In this document: positions 53,640 through 62,414 of the stretch, piece by piece
How positions within the stretch are numbered: the first letter of the stretch is position 1
Layout: every line of letters starts with the position of its first letter
DNA from: Alistipes sp.
GTDB taxonomy: Bacteria > Bacteroidota > Bacteroidia > Bacteroidales > Rikenellaceae
DNA length: 64,000 bases
Assembly: GCA_017546725.1 (NCBI GenBank)
Contig: JAFYRX010000033.1
Coordinates: 1 to 64,000, forward strand
Direction of reading: 5' to 3'
Notes under the pieces: model-generated
What the model was told of the DNA's origin: nothing
Database searches by the model: none
What the model saw: the letters and a program-made list of their open reading frames with translations, nothing else
Program-made: the position numbers and the translations under genes

Positions 53640-54203
53640 ATGAAAAAGTTTTTTATTATATTTGCAGTTGTGGGTGTAGCCTTTTTGTTGCCCTCAAAGG
53701 CCGAAGCACAGACCAAAGCCTTTAAGGAGAAGTACAAACAGATTACACACAATATTGAGACTCAACCTAATCATCAATTTAAGGAGATTGAGGCAACTCT
53801 ATTTTCGGGTGATGTGTTACGAAGTCTTACACCAAAAGAGAGACAAGATGATAATAACTCTTTGATAAAGCGCATTCATTGTATATATCAGTTGAAGATG
53901 CCTATCTCAAGGTCACACAATGTGATTGCCCACAACGAGTATATGAGTATCCGCAATATCGTTAAAAGCAGGGATTACACAGTGGTCAGCCGTATAACGA
54001 TTGACAACGACACTTACGAGGTTTTTCAATCCTCGCAATCAAGGCCTCAAGAGTTTATGGTGATTATCAGCAATAAAGAGAAGGCTATTATATGCGATAT
54101 TGTAGGTTTCATCTCGTTGCCAGATATACTAAACTTGATTGACCCCAAAGTAAAGGCCAAAATCAATGAGAATGTTATCGACTCGTTGAATATAGAGAAT
54201 TAG
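53640..54203 (+). CDS. DUF4252-like exported protein, copy 2
   Basis: This 187-residue protein has a signal peptide almost identical to copy 1 (MKKFFIIFAVVGVAFLLPSKAEAQTKAFK). Its C-terminal segment (FMVIISNKEKAIICDIVGFISLPDILNL) is the same DUF4252 type. Middle parts differ in length and sequence from copy 1. It lies 24 bases after copy 1, so the pair is a tandem duplication. Its role is unknown, as for copy 1. Confidence 0.75.
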   Translation: MKKFFIIFAVVGVAFLLPSKAEAQTKAFKEKYKQITHNIETQPNHQFKEIEATLFSGDVLRSLTPKERQDDNNSLIKRIHCIYQLKMPISRSHNVIAHNEYMSIRNIVKSRDYTVVSRITIDNDTYEVFQSSQSRPQEFMVIISNKEKAIICDIVGFISLPDILNLIDPKVKAKINENVIDSLNIEN

Positions 54204-54218
54204 AACAATACACAAAAT

Positions 54219-55280
54219 ATGAAACGACTTCTATGTATGACTCTATGCCTTGTGGCTGTGCTTACGGCTACGAGTGCAACGGCTAAACGTAACCCCGACG
54301 CTAATCGCGACGGGGTGTTGCGTATTCTGGCTATCGGTAACAGTTTCTCGGATGACGGTATGGAGTATCTGCCCAAGTTACTCGACCATCTCAAAATCGA
54401 AAACGTCGAGGTGGCACGTCTCTATGTCGGTGGCTGCTCGCTCAAGCAACACGTCGAATTCTACGAGCAGGAGAAATCGCCCTACCAGTTCTACCGCTCA
54501 ACGGCGGGCGAAAACAAGTGGGTAAAGACGAAAGGTGAATCGCTCAAGAATGCACTGCAGATGGGCGAGTGGGATATAATCACTATGCAGCAGGTATCGG
54601 GGCAGTCGGGCAAGTACGAGAGTTACAAGCCCTACCTCGAGAAGTTGGTCGAGATAGTGAGCGAGGCGCAACCAAAGGCTCATTTGGCGTGGCATATGAC
54701 GTGGGCCTACGGCAGCGAGAGTACACACGGCGACTTCCCTAAATACAACCGCGACCAGTTGCAGATGTACAACGAGATACGCGCCACAGCCAAGCAAATG
54801 CTCAAGGAGAACGACTGCTTCGACTTCCTCATACCGACGGGCACAGCCATTCAGATGTTGCGCAACACACCCATCAACAACACCCCGAAGGACCTCACGC
54901 GCGACGGCTTCCACTTGGGTTATGGCTTGGGTCGCTACGCCGCCGCCTGCGTATGGTATGAGACTCTGATTAAGCCATTTACCCACAAGACTATGCTCGG
55001 CAACGGCATATTCGTAATGAAGGGCGACCAATTCGCCGACCGCTACGCCGCAGTCTACTGCGAGCGTGCCGCCGTTATGGTCTCAAAAAAGCCCTTCGAC
55101 GTGCGCCCCATCAAGAGCGTCTATCGTTTGGTGTCAAAGCCCTTGAGTCACGTATATATTGTAATGGATACCGACCGTTTGCAGAAGGATGAGGAGGCCT
55201 ATATGAAGGAGGTACGCCCCTACATCAAGCGCATATTCACAAGCACCATTATCGACGAAGTACTGAACAGCAACAAATAA
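54219..55280 (+). CDS. DUF4886 SGNH-hydrolase-like protein
   Basis: This 353-residue exported protein (signal to about TSATAK) starts its domain with ILAIGNSFSDDGMEYLPKLL, the GNSFS version of the SGNH/GDSL nucleophile block. It continues with YVGGCSLKQHVEFYEQ, WDIITMQQVSGQSG (fits the N block) and LTRDGFHLGYGLGRYAAACVWYETL (DxFHL with catalytic Asp/His), all DUF4886. The family likely removes acyl groups or modifies polysaccharides; the target is unknown. The stop is 12 bases before the next gene. Confidence 0.85.
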   Translation: MKRLLCMTLCLVAVLTATSATAKRNPDANRDGVLRILAIGNSFSDDGMEYLPKLLDHLKIENVEVARLYVGGCSLKQHVEFYEQEKSPYQFYRSTAGENKWVKTKGESLKNALQMGEWDIITMQQVSGQSGKYESYKPYLEKLVEIVSEAQPKAHLAWHMTWAYGSESTHGDFPKYNRDQLQMYNEIRATAKQMLKENDCFDFLIPTGTAIQMLRNTPINNTPKDLTRDGFHLGYGLGRYAAACVWYETLIKPFTHKTMLGNGIFVMKGDQFADRYAAVYCERAAVMVSKKPFDVRPIKSVYRLVSKPLSHVYIVMDTDRLQKDEEAYMKEVRPYIKRIFTSTIIDEVLNSNK

Positions 55281-55292
55281 CACACCCCTAAA

Positions 55293-57146
55293 ATGAAACG
55301 ACTTCTTACACTCGTTGCGCTGCTCTGCACGTTCTCGGCTACCCACGCCAAAGGCATCTTGGTCGAGGCCGAGAGTTTCGCCAACGCAGGAGGTTGGAGC
55401 ATCGACCAGCAATTTATGTTCGAGATGGGCTCGCCCTATCTGTTGGCGCACGGTATGGGTGTGGCCGTCGATGACGCCACCACCACAGCCACCATATCGA
55501 AGCAGGGCCGCTACCACATATATGTCCGCACCTACAACTGGACCTCGCCGTGGAGCGACAAGCGCGGTGCGGGAGCCTTCAAGTTGGCCGTAGGTGGCGA
55601 GTTGCTACCCGCAGAGTTGGGCACTACGGGGCGAGAGTGGATGTGGCAATATGCCGGCGAGGCAGACCTTAAAAGGGGCGAGGTGGAGTTACGTCTGCAC
55701 GACCTGACGGGCTTCGAGGGGCGTTGCGATGCCATATACCTCACGCCCGACAAGGCCGACATACCGCCCGCCGAGGGCGAGGCCCTGCAACAGTTCCGTC
55801 TGAAGCACAACCCCCGCAAGGTAAGAAGCGTAAAATATGACTTCGTGGTCGTAGGTGGTGGCGTAGCGGGAATGTGCGCCGCAGTAGCCGCTACACGCTT
55901 GGGCTGCGAGGTGGCACTCATCAACGACCGTCCCATATGGGGTGGTTGCAACTCCTCGGAGACGCGAGTGCATCTTGGCGGCCACATCGAGATGGAGCCC
56001 TACACCAACCTCGGCAATCTGATTAAGGAGTTCGGCCCCTCGCGCGGTGGCAACGCACAGCCCGCCGAAAACTATGAGGACGAGAAGAAACAGCAATTCC
56101 TCGAGGCCGAGCAGAACCTCACGCTATACCCTTCGTACAAAGTATATAAGGTCGATTGCAAAGGTGGCAAAATCAAGGCGGTCTATGCACAGCACATCTC
56201 AACGGGCGAGATTATCCGCTTCGAGGCTCCTATATTCTCTGACTGCACGGGCGACGGCACTGTCGGATTCCTTGCGGGTGCCGACTACTCGATGGGACGC
56301 GAGAGCCGTGCCGACTACGGCGAGCCCTCGGCTCCCGAGCAGGGCGACAAGATGACTATGGGCTCATCGGTGCAGTGGTACTCGGTGGAGGGCAAGGCGC
56401 AGAGCGACTTCCCGCTGTTTGAGTACGGCCTCAACTTCAACGAGAAGAGTTGCGAACGTGTGACTATGGGCGAATGGACCTGGGAGACGGGTATGAACTA
56501 CGACCAATGCAAGGAGTTTGAGCGCATACGCGACTACGGCCTGATGGTGGTCTACTCAAATTGGAGTTTCCTGAAGAACAGACTGCAGAATAACGAGAAA
56601 TACAGAAATCGTGCGCTCGGTTGGGTGGCCTACATCGCAGGTAAGCGCGAGTCTCGCCGCTTGTTGGGTGACCACGTCCTAACGGAGAACGACCTCACAG
56701 GCGAGGTGCAATATCCCGATGCATCGTTCACATCGACTTGGAGCATCGACCTGCACTACCCCGACCCAAAGAATACGGCAAACTTCCCCGATGCAGAATT
56801 TAAGTCAATCTGTACGCACGGGGCTGTGAATCCTTACGCAGTACCCTATCGTTGCCTATACTCTCGCAACATCGACAACCTCTTTATGGCGGGCCGTGAC
56901 ATCAGCGTGACACACATCGGTTTGGGTACGGTACGAGTTATGCGCACTACGGGTATGATGGGCGAGGTTGTAGGTATGGCGGCATCGATATGCCAAAAGC
57001 ATAAATGTCTGCCTCGAGGCGTCTACACCTCACACCTCAACGAGTTGAAGGCTCTGATGCGTGAGGGCGCAGGCTTAAAGGGCTTGCCCAACAATCAGAC
57101 CTACAATACGGGCGGTAACTGGCCGACGTACAAGAAGAAGAAGTAG
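55293..57146 (+). CDS. Secreted FAD-dependent oxidoreductase with N-terminal carbohydrate-binding-like domain
   Basis: This 617-residue exported protein (signal to about FSATHAK) has a beta-sandwich-like N-terminal region (ILVEAESFANAGGWSIDQQFMF, GRYHIYVRTYNWTSPWSD) resembling a carbohydrate- or golvesin-type domain. It is followed by an FAD_oxidored domain: FVVVGGGVAGMCAAVAATRLGCEVALINDRPIWGGCNSSE (FAD site from about residue 188), FSDCTGDGTVGFLAGADYSMGRES, and LFMAGRDISVTHIGLGTVRVMRTTGMMGEVVGMAASIC at the end. Substrate is unknown; a sugar-related oxidation is likely. It is paired with the DUF4886 gene. Confidence 0.87.
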   Translation: MKRLLTLVALLCTFSATHAKGILVEAESFANAGGWSIDQQFMFEMGSPYLLAHGMGVAVDDATTTATISKQGRYHIYVRTYNWTSPWSDKRGAGAFKLAVGGELLPAELGTTGREWMWQYAGEADLKRGEVELRLHDLTGFEGRCDAIYLTPDKADIPPAEGEALQQFRLKHNPRKVRSVKYDFVVVGGGVAGMCAAVAATRLGCEVALINDRPIWGGCNSSETRVHLGGHIEMEPYTNLGNLIKEFGPSRGGNAQPAENYEDEKKQQFLEAEQNLTLYPSYKVYKVDCKGGKIKAVYAQHISTGEIIRFEAPIFSDCTGDGTVGFLAGADYSMGRESRADYGEPSAPEQGDKMTMGSSVQWYSVEGKAQSDFPLFEYGLNFNEKSCERVTMGEWTWETGMNYDQCKEFERIRDYGLMVVYSNWSFLKNRLQNNEKYRNRALGWVAYIAGKRESRRLLGDHVLTENDLTGEVQYPDASFTSTWSIDLHYPDPKNTANFPDAEFKSICTHGAVNPYAVPYRCLYSRNIDNLFMAGRDISVTHIGLGTVRVMRTTGMMGEVVGMAASICQKHKCLPRGVYTSHLNELKALMREGAGLKGLPNNQTYNTGGNWPTYKKKK

Positions 57147-57170
57147 TAGTAGTCGTTACCACATAATACA

Positions 57171-57208
57171 AATATAGGTTGGCAAATCTCTGCCAACCTA
57201 TATTGTTT
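57171..57208. terminator. Terminator of the ECF-locus downstream genes
   Basis: AATATAGGTTGGCA (57171-57184) pairs perfectly with TGCCAACCTATATT (57191-57204) around a 6-base loop, then GTTT. It is shared with the convergent META-domain gene. Confidence 0.88.
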
Positions 57209-57225
57209 CGCGAGGTATATGTAAA

Positions 57226-57651
57226 TTACTCTTTGCTTACCGCCTGCAGTACGGCTCGCAACTCGCCCTTCGAGAGCAACAGCAACATATCTCCATCCAC
57301 CTCGTAGTGAGTCACGCTCTCCAATACCTGCGTAAAGCGAGTCTCCAACTCAATATCGGGGCACATTCTACGAGTAGAAGCCACACCGCCAAAGGTCATC
57401 TCACCCTTCTCGGTTACGGTATAGTCGCCCATCATACGGTTGCACGCACCCACACCACCAAAGGCTCCATCCTTACTGAAGGTAAAGACAAACTGCTCGG
57501 GCGAGATATTGAGTTCACGCTCCATCATCTTCACCAAATGCCACTCAGTACCTACCAGCGGCAAATTATTTTTACCCTTACGGCAAGCGCAACAGCCTGT
57601 GGCCAAGGCAAACGCTACGACAGCGACAATGATTGTTATTACATTTCTCAT
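57226..57651 (-). CDS. META-domain (HslJ-like) lipoprotein
   Basis: This 141-residue protein has a lipoprotein-like N-terminus (VAFALATGCCACRKG, several Cys near 20). The META domain follows: LVGTEWHLVKMMERELNISPEQFVFTFSKDGAFGGVGACNRMMGDYTV, with the G-x-N-R-x-x-G-x-Y signature, and FGGVASTRRMCPDIELETRFTQVLESV. Role is unknown; the family is linked to heat, novobiocin and envelope stress. Its -7 box is at 57704-57696. Confidence 0.85.
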   Translation of the reverse strand: MRNVITIIVAVVAFALATGCCACRKGKNNLPLVGTEWHLVKMMERELNISPEQFVFTFSKDGAFGGVGACNRMMGDYTVTEKGEMTFGGVASTRRMCPDIELETRFTQVLESVTHYEVDGDMLLLLSKGELRAVLQAVSKE

Positions 57652-57695
57652 AATATTTTATCTTATTATTTCCGTTATTTTTCTGCAATAATAGT

Positions 57696-57704
57696 GCAAA
57701 GATA
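57696..57704 (-). promoter_or_regulatory. Promoter -7 box of the META-domain gene
   Basis: Minus-strand TATCTTTGC (57704-57696) is a perfect match, about 45 bases before the ATG; divergent from the ridA promoter. Confidence 0.65.
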
Positions 57705-57715
57705 GGGAAATTTCG

Positions 57716-57724
57716 TATCTTTGT
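57716..57724 (+). promoter_or_regulatory. Promoter -7 box of ridA
   Basis: TATCTTTGT matches TAnnTTTG, 37 bases before the ridA ATG at 57762. Confidence 0.6.
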
Positions 57725-57761
57725 CAGTACAAGTAATGATTGATATAAAATTAACGATACT

Positions 57762-58136
57762 ATGAAGAAGATTATTGCATCGCCTCTGGCCCCCAAGGCA
57801 GTAGGCCCCTATTCTCAGGCTGTAGAGAACAACGGCACATTATACGTTTCAGGTCAGTTGCCCATCGACGCTTCAACAGGCACAATGCCCGAGAGCATCG
57901 AGGAGCAGACTCGTCAATCACTCACCAACATCGGTCACATTCTCCACGAGGCTGGTTACGACTATGCCGATGTTGCCAAAGTTTGTGTGTTGCTGGATGA
58001 TATCGCAGACTTCGCCGCTATGAACGGAGTATATGCGACATTCTTTACCGAGCAGATGCCCGCTCGTGTATGCTACGAGGTGGCAAAATTGCCAATGGGT
58101 GCAAAGGTCGAGATTGACGCTATCGCTGTAAAATAA
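57762..58136 (+). CDS. ridA: Reactive intermediate/imine deaminase RidA
   Basis: This 124-residue protein has the YjgF/RidA fold: IIASPLAPKAVGPYSQAVENNGTLYVSGQLPIDASTG, ARVCYEVAKLPMGAKVEIDAIAVK with the catalytic Arg in RVCYEV, and a Tyr early in GPYSQAV. It hydrolyses reactive enamines from PLP-enzyme reactions. Its length is standard, and a hairpin terminator follows right after the stop. Confidence 0.95.
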   Translation: MKKIIASPLAPKAVGPYSQAVENNGTLYVSGQLPIDASTGTMPESIEEQTRQSLTNIGHILHEAGYDYADVAKVCVLLDDIADFAAMNGVYATFFTEQMPARVCYEVAKLPMGAKVEIDAIAVK

Positions 58137-58163
58137 ATCGGGATAAAATTCGACAAAAAACAG

Positions 58164-58199
58164 AATATGCGTTGGAGCGACCTCCGACGCATATTTTTT
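58164..58199 (+). terminator. Terminator of ridA
   Basis: AATATGCGTTGGAG (58164-58177) pairs with CTCCGACGCATATT (58182-58195), 14 bp with one G-U, then a T run. Confidence 0.9.
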
Positions 58200-58346
58200 C
58201 TTTTTGTAAATAACTTGTCGAAAATTAATCTCCACTACTCCGGCCAATCGCACTATTTTTTCGGACCTTTGTATTGGTGCAATTTGCGCCACCAACGAAA
58301 ACGAACAAATAATAAAACAGACCATAACTCAAAGAGGCTCAACACT

Positions 58347-60890
58347 ATGACTAAACCTAACACAACACTCAACGAAGTAAGTTACGCCGATGCCGTAGCA
58401 GCATCGAAGGAGTACTTCGGCGGAGACGATTTGGCTGCCACAGTATGGGTAAGCAAATACGCGCTGAAGGATTCATACGGTCATATCTACGAAAAGACAC
58501 CCGAGGATATGCACCACCGCATCGCAGCAGAGATTGAACGTATCGAGAACAAGTACCCCAACCCTATGAGCAAGGAGGAGGTATTCTCACTTTTGGACCA
58601 CTTCCGCTACATCATTCCGCAGGGTGGCCCTATGACGGGTATCGGCAACAACCTTCAGGTTGCTTCGCTCTCTAACTGCTTTGTTATCGGCACTCGCAAC
58701 CACGCCGACTCTTACGGAGGTATCTTCCGTATGGATGAGGAGCAGGTGCAGTTGATGAAGCGTCGAGGCGGTGTAGGTCACGACCTCTCGGGCTTGCGTC
58801 CTACGGGTACACCCGTACTCAACTCGGCACTCACATCTACAGGTATCGTTCCCTTTATGGAGCGTTACTCAAACTCAACGCGTGAGGTTGCGCAGGATGG
58901 TCGTCGCGGAGCATTGATGCTCTCACTCTCGATAAAGCACCCCGATGCGGAGCGTTTCATCGACGCCAAGACACAATCAGGCAAGGTCACAGGAGCCAAC
59001 GTCTCTATCAAGGTAGATGACGAGTTTATGCGTGCTGCCAAGGAGGGACGCCCCTACAAGCAGCAGTTCCCCATCGATGCCGAGAAGCCAAAGATGGAGG
59101 TAGAGATTGATGCCAAAAAATTGTGGGAGAAGATTATCCACAACGCTTGGCAGTCAGCCGAGCCTGGAGTATTGTTCTGGGATACAATCATCCGCGAGAG
59201 CGTACCCGATTGCTATGCCGATTTGGGTTTCAATACGGTTTCAACCAACCCTTGTGGCGAGATTCCGTTGTGCCCCTACGATAGTTGCCGTCTGTTAGCA
59301 CTCAACCTTTTGGGTTATGTCGAGAATCCCTTTACACCCAACGCCAAGTTTAACTTCGACCTCTTCCGCGAGCACGTCGGTAAGGCTATGCGTATGATGG
59401 ACGACATCATCGACTTGGAGTTGGAGAAGGTTGACCTGATTATAAACAAGGTGGCAGGCGACCCCGAGGAGGAGGATATCCGCCACGTTGAGTATGAGTT
59501 GTGGAAGAAGATTAAGGATATGGCCCTCAAGGGACGTCGTACTGGTCTTGGCATCACTGCCGAGGGCGATATGTTGGCCGCCTTGGGCTTGCGTTACGGT
59601 TCTGACGAGGCTATTGAGTTTGCAGTCAGCGTTCACCGCACATTGGCCGTTGAAGCATACCGTGCATCTACCAAGATGGCGGGCGAGCGTGGTGCTTTCC
59701 CCATCTTTGATGCTGCCCGTGAGGTGAACAACCCGATGATTCAGCGCATCAAGGATGTAGACCCCGAACTCTACAAGGAGATGTGCGAGAAGGGCCGTCG
59801 TAACATCGCTATGCTTACTATCGCACCTACGGGCACTACATCGCTTATGTCACAGACCACATCAGGTATCGAGCCTGTGTTCCGTCCCGTTTACAAGCGT
59901 CGTCGCAAGATTAACCCTTCGGACAGAGGCAAGAAGGCCGATTTCATCGACGAGATGGGCGAGAAGTTCGAGGAGTATTATGTATACCACCACCAGTTCG
60001 TAAAGTGGCTGGAGAGCAACGGCTACGACACAAGCAAGTTGCAGAGCATCGGCGACGATGAGTTGGCAAAGTGGTTGGAGGCTTCGCCCTATCACGGTGC
60101 TACGGCTAACGACATCGATTGGGTTGCCAAAGTACGTATGCAGGGTGCTATCCAGAAGTGGGTTGACCACTCAATATCGGTTACTGTAAACCTGCCGAAC
60201 GACGTTAGCGAGGCTTTGGTTGCCGACGTATATCGTACAGCGTGGGAGTGTGGCTGTAAGGGCGTAACCGTATATCGTGACGGTTGCCGTACAGGCGTGC
60301 TTATTGACACCAAGTCGAAGAGCAACAAGAAGTGTGAATCGGGAACAGGCGCACAGAAGCGTCCCAAGTCGATTCCTACTGATATCGTACGTTTCAAGAA
60401 CGGCAGCGAGGATTGGATTGCCTTTGTAGGTATTCAGGACAACCGCCCATACGAGATTTTCACTGGTAAGATTGAGGAGGATGCTATGTATATTCCCCGT
60501 AAGATTACCAAGGGTTGGATTATCAAAGTTCGCGAGGAGGATGGCTCTAAACGCTACGATTTCCAATACACAGACCGCTATGGTTACACCAACACCATCG
60601 GAGGAATTTCACGTTTGTTTGACGAGGAGTTCTGGAACTATGCGAAACTTATTTCGGGAGTTTTGCGTCACGGAATGCCCATCGACAAGGTTGTACACCT
60701 GATTGACGGCTTGCACCTCAATAGCGAGAGCATCAACACTTGGAAGAATGGCGTGCAACGCGCTCTTAAACAGTACATTGCAGACGGCACCCGTTCAAAG
60801 GGCAAATGCCCGCAGTGCGGACAGGAAGAGATGGCCTACCAAAACGGCTGTTTGACCTGTATGTCGTGCGGTTATTCTAAATGCGGTTAA
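58347..60890 (+). CDS. nrdJ: Adenosylcobalamin-dependent (class II) ribonucleotide reductase
   Basis: This 847-residue enzyme makes deoxyribonucleotides using B12. It has the ATP/substrate core ISLSNCFVIG, MKRRGGVGHDLSGLRPTGTPV, NPCGEIPLCPYDSCRLLALNLLGYVENP (with the active-site Cys region), TIAPTGTTSLMSQTTSGIEPVF, and VYRDGCRTGVL. A C-terminal zinc-like tail (CPQCGQ...CLTCMSCGYSKCG) follows, typical of bacterial NrdJ. The ATG at 58347 is preferred to 58167, which runs through a terminator. No cobalamin riboswitch is seen upstream. Confidence 0.96.
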   Translation: MTKPNTTLNEVSYADAVAASKEYFGGDDLAATVWVSKYALKDSYGHIYEKTPEDMHHRIAAEIERIENKYPNPMSKEEVFSLLDHFRYIIPQGGPMTGIGNNLQVASLSNCFVIGTRNHADSYGGIFRMDEEQVQLMKRRGGVGHDLSGLRPTGTPVLNSALTSTGIVPFMERYSNSTREVAQDGRRGALMLSLSIKHPDAERFIDAKTQSGKVTGANVSIKVDDEFMRAAKEGRPYKQQFPIDAEKPKMEVEIDAKKLWEKIIHNAWQSAEPGVLFWDTIIRESVPDCYADLGFNTVSTNPCGEIPLCPYDSCRLLALNLLGYVENPFTPNAKFNFDLFREHVGKAMRMMDDIIDLELEKVDLIINKVAGDPEEEDIRHVEYELWKKIKDMALKGRRTGLGITAEGDMLAALGLRYGSDEAIEFAVSVHRTLAVEAYRASTKMAGERGAFPIFDAAREVNNPMIQRIKDVDPELYKEMCEKGRRNIAMLTIAPTGTTSLMSQTTSGIEPVFRPVYKRRRKINPSDRGKKADFIDEMGEKFEEYYVYHHQFVKWLESNGYDTSKLQSIGDDELAKWLEASPYHGATANDIDWVAKVRMQGAIQKWVDHSISVTVNLPNDVSEALVADVYRTAWECGCKGVTVYRDGCRTGVLIDTKSKSNKKCESGTGAQKRPKSIPTDIVRFKNGSEDWIAFVGIQDNRPYEIFTGKIEEDAMYIPRKITKGWIIKVREEDGSKRYDFQYTDRYGYTNTIGGISRLFDEEFWNYAKLISGVLRHGMPIDKVVHLIDGLHLNSESINTWKNGVQRALKQYIADGTRSKGKCPQCGQEEMAYQNGCLTCMSCGYSKCG

Positions 60891-60934
60891 TAGTGGACAA
60901 ATAATGCAAAAAATGTAAAAAAAGAGAGTATTTC

Positions 60935-60966
60935 TTGCTTTTTAAAATTTTTATTCACATCTTTGC
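60935..60966 (+). promoter_or_regulatory. Promoter of the OmpA-like gene
   Basis: TTG (60935-60937), a 20-base spacer, and CATCTTTGC (60958-60966, one mismatch to TAnnTTTGC) precede the ATG by about 126 bases, a long leader typical of abundant outer-membrane proteins. Confidence 0.6.
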
Positions 60967-61092
60967 ATCTGTATATGTGGCTTTATGCGGCTTTTGCACG
61001 GTTTTTTCAGTGTAAAAGCCAGCATTTAAGGCATATATAAATATAGTGTAAACAGGTTTATTAATTCACAGCACAATAAACTATTTTAAATT

Positions 61093-62256
61093 ATGAAAAA
61101 ATTTTTACTTACTATCGCTATTGTAGCGATTTCTGCGGGCAGCGTATTTGCCCAGGAGAATTCAGCTGAGAAGCTCCGCTGGAAGGGTATTATGAACAAC
61201 GGCTTCTGGTCAAACTGGGAGTTGGCTGTTGCTGGTGGTGTTAACGCAACTGCTTGGAACAAGTTGGGTGGCGTAGACAACCAGACTGCAATTGGTGACC
61301 TCGGTTGGATGGTTGAGGGTGGCTTGACAAAGTGGTTCAACCCCATCGTAGGTGCACGTGTTAACGTTATCGGTGGTCGTTTGAACGCTTCAGGCGACGC
61401 TCAGAAGAGCAACTGGATTATGCCTCACGCTGATGCGGTTATCAACCTTTCTAACTGGATTGGTGGCTACCGCGAGGACCGCGTTTACTACGCTAAGGTA
61501 TTCGGTGGTTTCGGCGCAAGCTTCGTTAACGTAAAGGACGAGGCTGGTTCTGGTTTCGCTGCAACTGCAGGTTTGATTAACACATTCCGTGTATGCAAGC
61601 AGTTGGATATCAACTTGGAGTTGAAGGGTATCCTTACTCCTGGCCGCGATATGCCTGCTGAGATTGCATCTATCGGTGCTGGCAAGTATGGTCAGATTTA
61701 CACTGCTACTTTGGGCTTGGCTTACCGCTTCAACAAGCGTAACTGGGATAAGGCTTACTCTCAGGAGGAGGTTGACGGTTACTTGGCTTCTATCGCTGCT
61801 TTGGAGGCAGGTTTGGCTGATGCACACCGCAACGCTGGCAAGTTGGCAGAGCGTTTGGCTGCACAGAAGGCTGCTACAGACCAGGCTTTGAAGGACAACG
61901 AGGCTTTGCGTGCTGAGTTGGCTAAGAGAAAGTCTTCAGTAGTTTCTTCTACAGCTTTGTTCTTCAACCTCAACAGCGCACGTCTTTTGGATCGCACAAA
62001 GTCAGCTATGCAGATTTTGGCTGAGACTATCGCTGCTGCTCCGAAGGATCAGGTATTTACACTCGTAGGTCACGCTGACGATGAGACAGGTTCTGCAGAG
62101 TACAACCAGAAGTTGTCTGAGAAGCGTGCTAAGGCTGTTTACGATTACCTCGTAGAGAACGGTGTAAACAAGGATCAGTTGACTTGGAAGGGTGTTGGTT
62201 CTTCACAGAACATCTTCCCCATCAACAGCACAAACCGTGTAGTTATCGTAAAGTAA
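61093..62256 (+). CDS. ompA: OmpA-family outer-membrane protein
   Basis: This 387-residue protein has a signal peptide (to about SVFAQ) and a barrel-like N-terminal domain (WELAVAGGVNATAWN onward, with an AYRFNKRNWDKAY end). A predicted coiled-coil linker (about 225-280, LASIAALEAGLADAHRNAGKLAERLAAQ) and an OmpA peptidoglycan-binding domain follow (TALFFNLNSARLL, FTLVGHADDETGSAEYNQKLSEKRAKAVYDYLVENGV, with the NxxLSxxRA motif). Codon use is distinctly richer in GCT, GGT and TTG than the neighbouring genes, a sign of high expression. Confidence 0.93.
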   Translation: MKKFLLTIAIVAISAGSVFAQENSAEKLRWKGIMNNGFWSNWELAVAGGVNATAWNKLGGVDNQTAIGDLGWMVEGGLTKWFNPIVGARVNVIGGRLNASGDAQKSNWIMPHADAVINLSNWIGGYREDRVYYAKVFGGFGASFVNVKDEAGSGFAATAGLINTFRVCKQLDINLELKGILTPGRDMPAEIASIGAGKYGQIYTATLGLAYRFNKRNWDKAYSQEEVDGYLASIAALEAGLADAHRNAGKLAERLAAQKAATDQALKDNEALRAELAKRKSSVVSSTALFFNLNSARLLDRTKSAMQILAETIAAAPKDQVFTLVGHADDETGSAEYNQKLSEKRAKAVYDYLVENGVNKDQLTWKGVGSSQNIFPINSTNRVVIVK

Positions 62257-62276
62257 TTTAACGATAAATAAAGTGC

Positions 62277-62305
62277 AAGGCTCACCTGATGGTGAGCCTT
62301 TTTTT
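62277..62305 (+). terminator. Terminator of the OmpA-like gene
   Basis: AAGGCTCACC (62277-62286) pairs with GGTGAGCCTT (62291-62300) around a four-base loop, followed by five T, a textbook strong terminator. Confidence 0.92.
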
Positions 62306-62361
62306 GTGTATTAACAGAATATACAAACAGAGATTGTAATCACAATGACCAGATAAAGAAT

Positions 62362-62392
62362 AGGCTGTCTAACACAAATGGTTAAACAGCCT
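62362..62392 (-). terminator. Terminator of the recF-DUF721 operon, copy c of a hairpin family
   Basis: AGGCTGTC-TAAC (62362-62373) pairs with GTTA-a-ACAGCCT (62381-62392) around a 7-base loop. It matches copies at 42662 and 45128 in sequence and lies downstream of the minus-strand DUF721 gene. Confidence 0.78.
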
Positions 62393-62414
62393 TTATAACA
62401 TATATGGTACTACC

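Noticed and set aside
58137..58346. Cobalamin riboswitch before nrdJ (also considered before the ABC importer at 2704)
   Set aside because: I see no conserved B12-box-like core in either place; the nrdJ upstream region holds only the ridA terminator and an imperfect -7 box.
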